NCBI RefSeq assembly: GCF_018613315.1
Contig: NZ_JAGGQL010000006.1
Span: 163,384-227,383, forward strand
Length of the DNA stretch: 64,000 nt
Origin: Bacillus sp. ISL-37
Lineage (GTDB): Bacteria; Bacillota; Bacilli; Bacillales; Cytobacillaceae
Reading direction: 5' to 3'
The position numbers and the translations under genes are program-made. Within the stretch, counting starts at the first letter, position 1; each line of letters starts with the position of its first letter. The notes beneath the pieces are model-generated. The model saw only the letters and a list, made by a program, of their open reading frames with translations, had not been told where the DNA came from and searched no databases. This document shows positions 1 through 7,850 of the stretch, piece by piece.

Positions 1-77
1 TGGAAGATGGAAAAATGACAAAGTATACCGTTGATGAATTCCTGAATGAACACTTCAAAGGAGCGGATTACAAATGA
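1..77 (+). CDS. C-terminal end of an unidentified protein (partial)
   Basis: Only the last 24 codons are inside the window (frame from base 3, TGA at 75-77). The visible tail is hydrophilic and lysine-rich and ends in GADYK. Its stop overlaps the start of the next gene by four bases (ATGA), so the two are very likely co-transcribed and translationally coupled. The partner is a FixH/YtkA-like lipoprotein, which suggests an envelope or thiol/copper-related product, but the tail is too short to name a family. Confidence 0.6.
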   Translation, partial: EDGKMTKYTVDEFLNEHFKGADYK

Positions 78-436
78 AAAAATTACTCGCAGGCTTCGTA
101 TTATTGATGCTTCTTCTAGCTGGCTGCAGCTCAGGTTCGGATTTTGAAATCAATTTAAAGGAAGCACCTAAGTACAAGGCTGGTGAAAGCTACCCAGTTG
201 TCATTGAAGTTATGAAGGATGGCGAGCCGGTGAACGGCCTGAAATTTGTTGCTTTCCTTGAGATGGCGAAGATGGACCATGGCTCAATTGAACTTGATTT
301 TAAGGACAAAGGAAATGGTATCTATGAATCCAGTGGCGAACTACCGATGGCGGGTGAATGGATTGCCAATATCGAAGGAGAAGCCGACGGCTCTGCTTTT
401 GAACATGTGATTACATTCGAAGTGGAAAAGGAATGA
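74..436 (+). CDS. YtkA/FixH-like lipoprotein
   Basis: A 120-residue predicted lipoprotein. Residues 1-17 form a lysine-led hydrophobic signal and LLAGC places the lipidated cysteine at residue 18. The mature part is a small beta-sandwich-type domain (about residues 25-118) with the pattern of YtkA-like/FixH proteins: an extended strand after EAPKYKAGE, a central M-rich segment (FLEMAKMDHG), and a closing GEWIANIEG strand. The family is found near copper, cytochrome oxidase and FixH genes, but its biochemical role is not firmly known. It overlaps the upstream gene by 4 bp and is followed after 6 bp by another lipoprotein gene, so three genes form one operon. The family call is by pattern and a search is needed to confirm it. 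Confidence 0.7.
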   Translation: MKKLLAGFVLLMLLLAGCSSGSDFEINLKEAPKYKAGESYPVVIEVMKDGEPVNGLKFVAFLEMAKMDHGSIELDFKDKGNGIYESSGELPMAGEWIANIEGEADGSAFEHVITFEVEKE

Positions 437-442
437 TCCAAC

Positions 443-1147
443 ATGAAACTTAAAACACTTCTGATACTTGTGCTGCTGGTGGCCGGTATGATTCTTGGGG
501 GCTGCCAGCAGGATAACAAGGAACCTGTAGCTGAGAACAACTCAAGTGAGCAGAAAGCAGAGGAAAGCTCGAATGACGGATTTCAGGCTGATGACAAAGT
601 CGTCACCATCAATGGCAAGGTGCTCAGCTATGAAGACCTGCAATTTTATCAGCTGATGAACAAGGTTGATATCGAGCTGAACCGCGCCGTCGATGAAAAG
701 AATCTGCAGGGCGAGGAACTGACGGAAAAAATGGCCTATTGGGATGAGCAGTTAAAGTATCATGATAACTTCAACGTCAATCTATCAAAAATGATGGAGC
801 AGCATACCATGTACCTGCTTGCCAGAGAAAAAGGACTTGGCGTAGAGACTGCTCAGGTTAGCAAGACCGTTGAAGATTTCACAGCCAAAGTCGCACAGAA
901 TGAAGTGGCATCACAGCTAGTATCTGGCTTTCCTTCAGATGCGTACGAGAACAGGCTGAGCAACTATTTCACCGAAAAGCTGCTCACATTGCAAATTTAC
1001 GAAACTCTTAAGGCCGATGTCGTAAAAGAGAAGCCTAATGCTTCCGAAAAAGAAGTCGCTTATGACACTGCCAAGAATTACGAAGAACTATACCAATCCC
1101 AAATCGCTAGTTTGGAGATTAAAATTAATGCAACTGAGCATGAGTAG
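443..1147 (+). CDS. SurA-N-like lipoprotein, function unknown
   Basis: A 234-residue predicted lipoprotein. The lipobox ILGGC puts the lipidated cysteine at residue 21, followed by an acidic Ser/Asn-rich linker to about residue 50. The rest begins with VVTINGKVLSYEDLQFY, the opening strand-helix seen in SurA/PrsA-type chaperone N-domains, and is then alpha-helical. No parvulin (PPIase) domain follows, so it is a chaperone-like domain on its own. It sits 6 bp after the YtkA-like lipoprotein gene and is the last gene before a terminator. Substrate and partner are unknown; the SurA-N resemblance is inferred from pattern. Confidence 0.65.
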   Translation: MKLKTLLILVLLVAGMILGGCQQDNKEPVAENNSSEQKAEESSNDGFQADDKVVTINGKVLSYEDLQFYQLMNKVDIELNRAVDEKNLQGEELTEKMAYWDEQLKYHDNFNVNLSKMMEQHTMYLLAREKGLGVETAQVSKTVEDFTAKVAQNEVASQLVSGFPSDAYENRLSNYFTEKLLTLQIYETLKADVVKEKPNASEKEVAYDTAKNYEELYQSQIASLEIKINATEHE

Positions 1148-1162
1148 TTCAGTAATATGGAA

Positions 1163-1195
1163 AACAGCCTGAGCTCAATCTAAGGCTGTTTTTTG
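1163..1195 (+). terminator. Rho-independent terminator of the lipoprotein operon
   Basis: The 8-bp stem AACAGCCT/AGGCTGTT encloses a 12-base loop and is followed by TTTT. It lies 15 bp after the stop of the preceding gene. Confidence 0.85.
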
Positions 1196-1236
1196 TTTAA
1201 AGGATAGACCTTCGCACAATTATTCTGCTTTTGCTC

Positions 1237-1671
1237 ATGAACCTGTCATAATTCAGGGCTTATCGTGACAGCTTTTCCGCTTTCACTCGCGAACCTGTCA
1301 CGATTCCGAGGTTTTCTTGACAGCTTTTCGGCTCTCACACCCAAACCTGTCACGATTCCGAGGTTTTCTTGACAGCTTTACGGTTCTTACACCCAAACCT
1401 GTCACGATTCCGAGGTTTTCTTGACAGCTTTTCGGCTCTCACACCCAAACCTGTCACGATTCCGGCGTTTTCATGACAGCTTTACGGCTCTTATACCCAA
1501 ACCTGTCACGATTCCGAGGTTTTCTTGACAGCTTTTCGGCTCTCACACCCAAACCTGTCACGATTCCAGGGTTTTCTTGACAGCTTTACGGCTCTTACAC
1601 CCAAACCTGTCACGATTCCGAGGTTTTCTTGACAGCTTTACGGCTCTTTCACCCAAACCTGTCAGAATCCT
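1237..1671. repeat. 52-bp tandem array, TGACAG family, copy 1
   Basis: The motif CCTGTCA starts at 1242, 1294, 1346, 1398, 1450, 1502, 1554, 1606 and 1658, an exact 52-bp period throughout. Each unit is CTGTCA, 17 bp, TGACAG, 23 bp, so every unit carries an inverted pair of 6-bp arms. The linker (around CGGCTCTCACACCC) is specific to this array, while arms and the TTTTCTTGACAGCTTT block are shared with arrays at 27.4 and 58.3 kb. It fills the gap between the convergent lipoprotein operon and ybaK. No reading frame runs through it, as 52 is not divisible by 3. Confidence 0.95.
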
Positions 1672-1691
1672 TATCCTATTAAGAAAAACAT

Positions 1692-2171
1692 CTATACTTT
1701 CACCAGTTCTGCATATTTCCCTGCAACGGCACTGATCAATTGGTTCGGTGCCAATTCGACCTGGAAGCCGATTTTCCCTGCACTGACGATGATTGTTTCA
1801 AGCTCCTGGGCGCTCTCATCCAAAAATGTCGGATAATCCTTCTTCATGCCAACTGGCGAACAGCCACCGCGAATGTAGCCGGTGAATTTCTGGATGTCCT
1901 TGACAGGAAGCATTTCCACATTCTTTTCCCCGGCTTCCCTCGCAGCTTTTTTCATGTCCAGCTCCGCTTCCACCGGGATGACAAAAACGTATATATCCTT
2001 GCTGGAGCCTACAACAACCAGCGTTTTGTAAACCTGTGCCGGATCGCGGCCAATCTTCCCCGCAACGGCAACACCATCGATCTTGTCATCCTTTGAATCA
2101 TACGTAAGAATCTCATACGGCACTTTCTGCGTATCAAGAATCCTCATCGCGTTCGTTTTAACCTTCGCCAT
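1692..2171 (-). CDS. ybaK: YbaK/EbsC-type Cys-tRNA(Pro)/aminoacyl-tRNA deacylase
   Basis: A 159-residue single-domain YbaK protein, full length for the family. It should hydrolyse mischarged aminoacyl-tRNA (in YbaK, Cys-tRNA-Pro) in the cytosol as a trans-editing factor. Visible family features are the N-terminal KTNAMRILD helix, the VYKTLVVVG strand carrying the conserved lysine, the VIPVEAELDMKKAA segment and the RGGCSPVGMKK loop near residues 100-112. The start is set by GGAGG 7 bp upstream. It is monocistronic. I see no hairpin terminator between its stop and the adjoining 52-bp array, which begins some 20 bp downstream. Confidence 0.9.
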   Translation of the reverse strand: MAKVKTNAMRILDTQKVPYEILTYDSKDDKIDGVAVAGKIGRDPAQVYKTLVVVGSSKDIYVFVIPVEAELDMKKAAREAGEKNVEMLPVKDIQKFTGYIRGGCSPVGMKKDYPTFLDESAQELETIIVSAGKIGFQVELAPNQLISAVAGKYAELVKV

Positions 2172-2252
2172 CCTGGTTCCTCCTTAACTGAGGGTATTTA
2201 GGATAATTTTACCTTATGGAGGATAGCCGATTCAATCCTGGTCTCTTCCAGG

Positions 2253-3593
2253 TCAGTCTCTAAGGCTGGAGTTTTCGAGATTCCGATTCACATTAACAGC
2301 CTTCCTGCCTACAGAAATATACGTTATGCCAGCTAACTCTGCCTCAACCAAGCCATAGCAATTCCTTCCGTCAAAAATAACCGGCTCCCGCATGAATAAT
2401 GGGTAACGTTCTAAATCATATTGAGTGATTTGTGGCCACTCGGTCATGATGAAGACAACATCCGCTCCTTTAATCGCCAAATCTACGGAGTCAGCACAAT
2501 AAAGCCGGTTGCCGAAAAACTCCTCGACTTTTTCAACAGCTGCTGGATCATACACCGAAATGTCAACCTGTTCTTCAAGCAGCTGGGCAACGAGCTCGAT
2601 TGCGGGTGCCTCACGGATGTCGTCAGTATGAGGCTTGAACGCCAGCCCCAGCACCGCCGCCCTCTTTCCTTCCAGGCTTCCGAACATCTCTTTCGCTTTT
2701 AAAAAAAGCTGCTGTTTCTGCCTGCTGTTCACCTCAATCACGGAACGCAGAATTTTAAAATCATAGTTATAGTAATCTGTCAGTTTTTCAAGCGCCTTTG
2801 TATCCTTCGGGAAACAAGAACCGCCATAGCCAATTCCCGCTTTTAAAAATTGGCTGCCGATCCGCTCGTCCATGCCCATTCCTTTTGCCACATCTTCAAT
2901 ATTTGCTCCTGTGTGCTCACAGAGATTGGCCACCTCATTGATAAAACTGATTTTCGTTGCCAAAAATGCATTGGAAGCATACTTAATGAGCTCTGCACTG
3001 CGTATATCTGTCTGGATAATCGGCCTGCCAAAAGGTTCATAAATACTCGCAACTGCACTGCCCGCTTCACGGTCATCCGTGCCGATGACAATCCGGTCAG
3101 CATGAAACGTATCCAGAATGCCAGAGCCTTCACGGAGGAATTCAGGATTTGAAACGACTTTCACATGAATATTGCCTGGAATGATATCCTGAAGCATCTG
3201 ATAAATCCGCTCGTTTGTCCCTACCGGCACGGTGCTTTTAATGACAACGACAGCATCCCTGGTTAAACAGGCTCCGATATCAGCAACCGCTGCTTCTAAA
3301 TAGCCTAGATTTGCCGATCCATCCTCGTCTTCAGGCGTTCCGACAGCGATGAATATATACTCAGCCTCAGTGCAGGCTGCTCTTGAGTCAGATGTAAAAT
3401 GAAGTCTTCCCTCATCGAGATTCTTTTTCAGCATCTCTTCAAGTCCCGGTTCATAAATCGGGCATCTCCCTTTTGAAAGAGTGCTGATTTTTTGTTCATC
3501 TATATCAAAACAGGTCACATTGTAACCAACTTCAGCAAAACAAACTCCCGTGACAAGGCCAACATAGCCTGTCCCGACAACTGTGATTTCCAT
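2253..3593 (-). CDS. ugd: UDP-glucose 6-dehydrogenase
   Basis: A 446-residue UDP-glucose/GDP-mannose dehydrogenase that oxidises UDP-glucose to UDP-glucuronate with two NAD+, supplying teichuronic acid or capsule synthesis. The Rossmann motif GTGYVGL is at residues 7-13, and the catalytic cysteine is C260 in GYGGSCFPKD. The N-terminal NAD domain, central helical dimerisation domain and C-terminal UDP-binding domain are all present, so the length is normal. AGGG about 8 bp upstream sets the ATG. It stands alone; no glycosyltransferase genes adjoin it, so the polymer it serves cannot be told from context. TuaD and YwqF are the closest B. subtilis types. Confidence 0.93.
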   Translation of the reverse strand: MEITVVGTGYVGLVTGVCFAEVGYNVTCFDIDEQKISTLSKGRCPIYEPGLEEMLKKNLDEGRLHFTSDSRAACTEAEYIFIAVGTPEDEDGSANLGYLEAAVADIGACLTRDAVVVIKSTVPVGTNERIYQMLQDIIPGNIHVKVVSNPEFLREGSGILDTFHADRIVIGTDDREAGSAVASIYEPFGRPIIQTDIRSAELIKYASNAFLATKISFINEVANLCEHTGANIEDVAKGMGMDERIGSQFLKAGIGYGGSCFPKDTKALEKLTDYYNYDFKILRSVIEVNSRQKQQLFLKAKEMFGSLEGKRAAVLGLAFKPHTDDIREAPAIELVAQLLEEQVDISVYDPAAVEKVEEFFGNRLYCADSVDLAIKGADVVFIMTEWPQITQYDLERYPLFMREPVIFDGRNCYGLVEAELAGITYISVGRKAVNVNRNLENSSLRD

Positions 3594-3773
3594 ATTGGCC
3601 CTCCAATCATTGATGCCTCCATTTTATCATGCAGACATGACCATCTTATCCAAGATGCTCAATTTGGTAAAAACTTGTCTATCCAAATTTTTAGTGGGTA
3701 AAAGGAAAATAGCATGATTTTCACTAAATAAGGAAAAATTAGTTATTATGAAGAATTTTGAGGAGGATTGTTG

Positions 3774-5309
3774 ATGAACGATTATACATCAAAGCTGCCA
3801 CGTTTTCCTGAACCCTACTGGCGAAAAACTGCTGAACTGCCAAAATTCCCTAAGCTCCAGGAGGATTTGAAGGTCGATGTCGCTGTTGTTGGCGGCGGAA
3901 TTACCGGTTTGACCTCTGCCTATCTCCTGGCCAAGGCCGGGGTTAAGGTTGCCGTAATTGAAGCCGGTTCAATATTGAACGGAACCACCGGGCACACAAC
4001 CGCAAAGCTGACCGCACAACACGGTGTGGTTTATGATGAGCTGATCAACCATCATGGTGAGGATAAGGCACGTCTTTACTATCAGGCCAACTATGACGCT
4101 GTGCAATTTGTTAAAAACCTTGTAAAAGAGCAGCAGATTGACTGTGATTTATCGGAAGAGGATGCTTATATCTACACGAATTCCGACAAAGAAATGGAAA
4201 AGTTCCTGAAAGAATTCAAAGCTTACGAAAAACTTGGAGTTAATGGCAGCGAGTATGTTTCTGAAGTACCCCTGCCTGTAGAAGCGAAAGCTGGTATTGT
4301 GATGCGCAACCAGGCCCAGTTCCACCCGCTCAAATTTTTAAAGCATCTGGTTGAGCGTTTTACTGAAATGGGAGGACAAATTTTCGAAAATACTACTGCG
4401 GTGGATATGGAGGAAGGCTCCGAGCCTGTCGTTACAACCCGCGATGGTCATAAGGTGCACTGCAAACAGATGATTGTCAGCACGCATTATCCTTTCTATG
4501 ATTTAAAAGGGTTTTATTTTTCACGGATGACACCGGAAAGATCTTATGTGCTGGCTGTTAAAACTGAAAAAGAATTCCCAGGAGGCATGTTCATTAATGC
4601 CGAGCAGCCTACCCGCTCGCTCCGATATACAGACTGGAACGGTGAAAAAATCGTCCTGTTTGGCGGGGACAGCCATAAAGTCGGCCATAAAACGAATACG
4701 CACCAATACTATGAAGCACTCGAGGCATTTGCCCACCAAACATTTGGCGTAAAGGAAATTCCGTTCAGATGGTCCGCACAGGATCCAGTTCCTTTCGATA
4801 AAATTCCATTTGTCGGCCAATATTCAACCGACACTGAGAATATTTATGTGGCCACCGGCTATCGAAAATGGGGAATGTCCAATGGAATCAATGCCGCCAT
4901 TTTGTTAAGCGATCAAATTTTGAAGAAGGATAACCCGTATACAGAGGTATTTGACCCGCAGAGGTTCAAGGCTGACCCAGAATTGAGGAAGATTATCTCT
5001 ACGAATGCCCATATCGCCAAGACACTTGTCAAAGGAAAGCTGGAGCGCCCATCAAATCAGGCGACATCGCTTGATAATGATGAGGGTGCAGCTGTAACAG
5101 TCAACGGCAAGCGTGCTGGCGCCTACCGCGATGAAGACGGCCAGCTGCACGTCGTCGATACAACCTGTACCCATATGGGCTGCGAGCTCGAATGGAACAA
5201 CGGAGAACGCACATGGGACTGCCCGTGCCACGGCTCCCGTTTCTCTTATAAAGGAGATGTCATTGAAGGCCCAGCAGAACTACCGTTGAAGAAAGTCGAT
5301 TTAGAATAG
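3774..5309 (+). CDS. FAD-dependent oxidoreductase with C-terminal Rieske [2Fe-2S] domain (YhfW-like)
   Basis: A 511-residue fusion. Residues about 30-400 are a DAO-type FAD oxidoreductase with the dinucleotide motif VVGGGITGL and the GTTGHTTAK segment near the flavin. The last 85 residues or so are a Rieske domain with ligand pairs CTH (465-467) and CPCH (483-486). Electrons would pass between FAD and the 2Fe-2S centre, but the substrate is unknown; B. subtilis YhfW has the same arrangement. Two in-frame TTG codons precede the ATG at 3774; AGGAGG at 3761-3766 is 7 bp from that ATG and decides the start. Monocistronic, with its own terminator. Confidence 0.9.
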   Translation: MNDYTSKLPRFPEPYWRKTAELPKFPKLQEDLKVDVAVVGGGITGLTSAYLLAKAGVKVAVIEAGSILNGTTGHTTAKLTAQHGVVYDELINHHGEDKARLYYQANYDAVQFVKNLVKEQQIDCDLSEEDAYIYTNSDKEMEKFLKEFKAYEKLGVNGSEYVSEVPLPVEAKAGIVMRNQAQFHPLKFLKHLVERFTEMGGQIFENTTAVDMEEGSEPVVTTRDGHKVHCKQMIVSTHYPFYDLKGFYFSRMTPERSYVLAVKTEKEFPGGMFINAEQPTRSLRYTDWNGEKIVLFGGDSHKVGHKTNTHQYYEALEAFAHQTFGVKEIPFRWSAQDPVPFDKIPFVGQYSTDTENIYVATGYRKWGMSNGINAAILLSDQILKKDNPYTEVFDPQRFKADPELRKIISTNAHIAKTLVKGKLERPSNQATSLDNDEGAAVTVNGKRAGAYRDEDGQLHVVDTTCTHMGCELEWNNGERTWDCPCHGSRFSYKGDVIEGPAELPLKKVDLE

Positions 5310-5312
5310 GAG

Positions 5313-5350
5313 AAAGCCGCCACTCCAGACTGAGTGGCGGCTTTCATTTT
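5313..5350 (+). terminator. Terminator after the Rieske oxidoreductase gene
   Basis: The perfect 12-bp stem AAAGCCGCCACT/AGTGGCGGCTTT has an 8-base loop and is followed by CATTTT. Confidence 0.9.
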
Positions 5351-5352
5351 GT

Positions 5353-5470
5353 CCAACAGAGATTATATTGCTCCCAACATATTGCTTCAAATGGAAATTA
5401 TATCGCTCCCAACGGGGATTATATCGTTTCTAACAGGAATTATATCGCCCCCAATGGGGATGAAAACCCA
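5353..5470. repeat. About 21-bp repeat array, ATTATATCG family
   Basis: ATTATATYG starts at 5362, 5397, 5418 and 5439: one irregular 35-bp step, then two exact 21-bp steps. Typical units read ATTATATCGCTCCCAACGGGG. The array lies between a terminator and the 3' end of a convergent gene. A short open frame across it is an accident of the 21-bp (7-codon) period. Confidence 0.85.
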
Positions 5471-5494
5471 ACTAACCGGAAATAACCTCTATTA

Positions 5495-6394
5495 CTATCC
5501 CTTATCAGCCAAAAGTGTCTTATGAATCCAGATGCTTGCCTGCATTCCGTCTCCCATCGCGATGGTTGTCTGTTCAGAATGGGCAACAAGGTCACCAGCA
5601 GCCCAGACGTTATCGACATTTGTCATTTTGGTTCGTGGGTCGACTAATACATGCTTATTCTTATGAAGGTCGACGCCAAGCTGCTGTGCGAGCTGCGACT
5701 TCACTTCATTTCCTCCAAAGGCCATGAAGCCACGCTCTGAAGTCAAATTCTCACCATTCGCGAGTACAACTCCCCTGAAATCAGACCCGTCTGCCAGCAC
5801 CTTTTTAATCGGCCCTTCGACATACTTAATGCCTTTTTCCTTCATTTCAACCATTTTTTCCTCATCTACTTCTTTATTTTCATGATTCACATACGTGAGT
5901 TCATCTGTAAAATAATTCAGTGTCAGTGCCATGTTGGCACCAGGATTACCCGAGCCCATCACGATTGTGGACTTGTCTTTCACTTCATGGCCATCGCAAT
6001 CCGGACAAATATACACGCTGATTCCAAGCGTTGGCATCAGCTCCGGAAAGGGGGGAATTCGGTCCATGACTCCCGTGGCCAGAAGCATGGTCTTCGCCTT
6101 GTATGTGTAGCCGCTCTCTGACCTAACTTCGAACCCATTCTCCAACTTTTCGGCACTTTCAGCCTTGCCAATCACGAACTCGACACCATATTGCGCCGCC
6201 TGCTTACGGCCGACTTCTCTTAAGTAAGGTCCGCTTACTCCATCCGGATAGCCAAGGATATTATGGTAGCTCTGGCAAATCGCCGACCGGCCATCGCCTG
6301 CATCCAAAACCATCACATTATGATCGTATCGCCCTAGCTGAATCGCCGCCTGGAGCCCGGCAATCCCGCCTCCAACTATAAGGCAATCGTACAT
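5495..6394 (-). CDS. Thioredoxin-reductase-like NAD(P)/FAD oxidoreductase
   Basis: A 299-residue two-domain flavoprotein of the thioredoxin reductase fold. The FAD motif VGGGIAGL is near residue 7, the ATGVMDR segment near 106, a redox-type CPDC at 130-133 and the C-terminal NVWAAGDL FAD signature near 265. The CxxC sits where TrxB has its active disulfide, so reduction of a thiol partner is plausible. The central NAD(P) region MGSGNPGANM replaces the usual GGGxSA pattern, marking it as a divergent member and not TrxB itself. The SD-like GGATGGTGG precedes the ATG. It converges on the Rieske gene across a repeat array. Physiological partner unknown. Confidence 0.85.
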   Translation of the reverse strand: MYDCLIVGGGIAGLQAAIQLGRYDHNVMVLDAGDGRSAICQSYHNILGYPDGVSGPYLREVGRKQAAQYGVEFVIGKAESAEKLENGFEVRSESGYTYKAKTMLLATGVMDRIPPFPELMPTLGISVYICPDCDGHEVKDKSTIVMGSGNPGANMALTLNYFTDELTYVNHENKEVDEEKMVEMKEKGIKYVEGPIKKVLADGSDFRGVVLANGENLTSERGFMAFGGNEVKSQLAQQLGVDLHKNKHVLVDPRTKMTNVDNVWAAGDLVAHSEQTTIAMGDGMQASIWIHKTLLADKG

Positions 6395-6592
6395 ACCGAT
6401 CCACCATCCTTTATAAAAAGTTTCATAATTGAATGTTTCCCTTTTTAAAGGTGTGGTAATCGGGTTTATTCAAGGCACTATATTCTTGAGTAATTTTCTC
6501 AATATTTTTACTAACACTAGTTTTGTCGAACACCTTCAAATTACTACTTTGGCACTATGAATTCAGTTATAATAAAAGGGAGGTGGATAATA

Positions 6593-7654
6593 ATGACAAA
6601 TACAGTCGCGAAAAAACCAAGATTACTGCTTTATGTAATTTTAGCCTCTTTGATTCTAGCAACGAATTACATTCTTTACCGTACTCCGATATTCGGACCA
6701 GTCCCTGAGGGCGCCGTCATCGGTTCCTTGCTTGACCTATTAATCATTTTGCCTCTGTTGACTTACTTCATGGTCATTCGGAAAAGATATTCACTAAAGT
6801 ATATGGGAATCGTCATATTTGCTGGATTTGCCGCAGCCTACTTCATCGTCCCCCAGCAGCATTTATCGGATTACCCCTTCCTGCCCTATCTCTTGATTGT
6901 TTCGGAAGGCGCATTCCTGCTGGTTGAACTATATATTGCCTACACCGTCATCACCAGGCTTCCAAAACTGCTGAAAGAGTATAAGACACTGGCCAGCCGA
7001 AATTCATTCTTTCTTTTCAACATTCGAAAAGCTGTAGAAACAAGCCTGCCAGATCATACTGCAGCCAGAATCCTTGTCACTGAATTTTCCATGTTCCATT
7101 ACTCTCTCTTCTCCTGGAAAAAGAAAGTTCAGATCGATCACGGCATGGCTTTTACCTATCATAAAAAAACAAGTGTGAATGCTGTCTACATCATGATCAT
7201 TCATGCCATCGCGATTGAATCGGTTGGCCTGCATTACTTCCTGCATAGCTGGAACCCAATTGTTTCCTATATCCTGCTAATTTTGAACATATACGGCATT
7301 CTGTTCATGCTGGCCGAGCTCCAGGCCACACGCCTGACGCCATTTTTGCTGACAGCGGACCATTTGTTATTGCAGACTGGGTTTTCAAGTTCGATGAACC
7401 TGCCTTTAAGCAATATCAAGGAAATCAAACGTTACGAAAGGCCGGAAAAATTCAGCAGAAAAGAGCAAAAAGGACTTTTTGATGCCAGGGTGCCTGATTT
7501 GATCCAGGAAAAGCCAATGTTTGAAATACTGCTATATGAGCCGCAAGATGTCCACTTTATCTATGGCTTGAAACGAAAAGCGAACCGAATCGTCCTAAAT
7601 GTTGACGAACCAGATGTTTTTTACCATGAATTGCAGCGGTCACTCCCAGAGTGA
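6593..7654 (+). CDS. Polytopic membrane protein of unknown function
   Basis: About 353 residues. The N-terminal two-thirds has roughly six or seven hydrophobic segments (about residues 10-28, 38-52, 60-78, 88-110, then a pair near 200-250); the last 100 residues are soluble and charged, probably cytoplasmic. Proteins of this kind in Bacillus are sometimes labelled beta-carotene monooxygenase, but I see no support for that and do not adopt it. An upstream in-frame ATG at 6557 lacks a ribosome site; GGGAGGTGG at 6578-6586 fits the ATG at 6593. Monocistronic; its TGA lies inside its terminator. Confidence 0.75.
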   Translation: MTNTVAKKPRLLLYVILASLILATNYILYRTPIFGPVPEGAVIGSLLDLLIILPLLTYFMVIRKRYSLKYMGIVIFAGFAAAYFIVPQQHLSDYPFLPYLLIVSEGAFLLVELYIAYTVITRLPKLLKEYKTLASRNSFFLFNIRKAVETSLPDHTAARILVTEFSMFHYSLFSWKKKVQIDHGMAFTYHKKTSVNAVYIMIIHAIAIESVGLHYFLHSWNPIVSYILLILNIYGILFMLAELQATRLTPFLLTADHLLLQTGFSSSMNLPLSNIKEIKRYERPEKFSRKEQKGLFDARVPDLIQEKPMFEILLYEPQDVHFIYGLKRKANRIVLNVDEPDVFYHELQRSLPE

Positions 7655-7664
7655 TCGCTTTTTT
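7635..7664 (+). terminator. Terminator overlapping the stop codon of the membrane protein gene
   Basis: The 10-bp stem AGCGGTCACT/AGTGATCGCT (one G-T pair) has a CCCAG loop and ends in TTTTT. The gene's TGA (7652-7654) is in the right arm. Confidence 0.85.
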
Positions 7665-7677
7665 AATGCTGAATATA

Positions 7678-7795
7678 AATAATCTCTCGATCAATACGGT
7701 TAATCTCTCGATAAAAAGCATTATTCTCTCGATGAATCGAAAAAATCTCTCCATAGAAGTAAGTAATCTCTCACTCAACCCAAATAATCTCCCAT
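7678..7795. repeat. Exact 21-bp repeat array, AATCTCTCGAT family
   Basis: AATCTCTC-like cores start at 7681, 7702, 7723, 7744, 7765 and 7786, an exact 21-bp period over six units, although the rest of each unit has diverged. It lies between two terminators in a convergent gap. The minus-strand frame through it is a product of the 7-codon period and is not a gene. Confidence 0.9.
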
Positions 7796-7808
7796 TTATC
7801 CAAAAAAA

Positions 7809-7841
7809 GTAAAAACCCAGCCGTACATTCACGACCGGGTT
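7809..7841 (-). terminator. Terminator of pgmB
   Basis: On the minus strand AACCCGGTCGT pairs with ACGGCTGGGTT around a 6-base loop and is followed by TTTACTTTTTTT. It lies 10 bp after the pgmB stop. Confidence 0.8.
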
Positions 7842-7850
7842 CCATAATAG

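Noticed and set aside
1266-1640. Tandem promoters (TTGACA in each TGACAG-family unit)
   Set aside because: No TATAAT-like box occurs 16-18 bp after the TTGACA in any unit.
1237-1671. CRISPR array
   Set aside because: Repeats are contiguous 52-bp units with conserved arms and near-identical linkers, not direct repeats separated by unique spacers; no cas genes.
5334-5525. 63-codon frame with repeated GIIS motifs
   Set aside because: Translation of the 21-bp ATTATATCG array; starts inside a terminator.
6593-7654. Beta-carotene 15,15'-monooxygenase
   Set aside because: The name is sometimes attached to such proteins, but the sequence is a polytopic membrane protein without the four-histidine iron site of carotenoid oxygenases.
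7557-7832. Minus-strand frame with repeated ERL/IER segments
   Set aside because: Produced by the 21-bp array (seven codons per unit) and the antisense end of the membrane protein gene; it also runs through a terminator.
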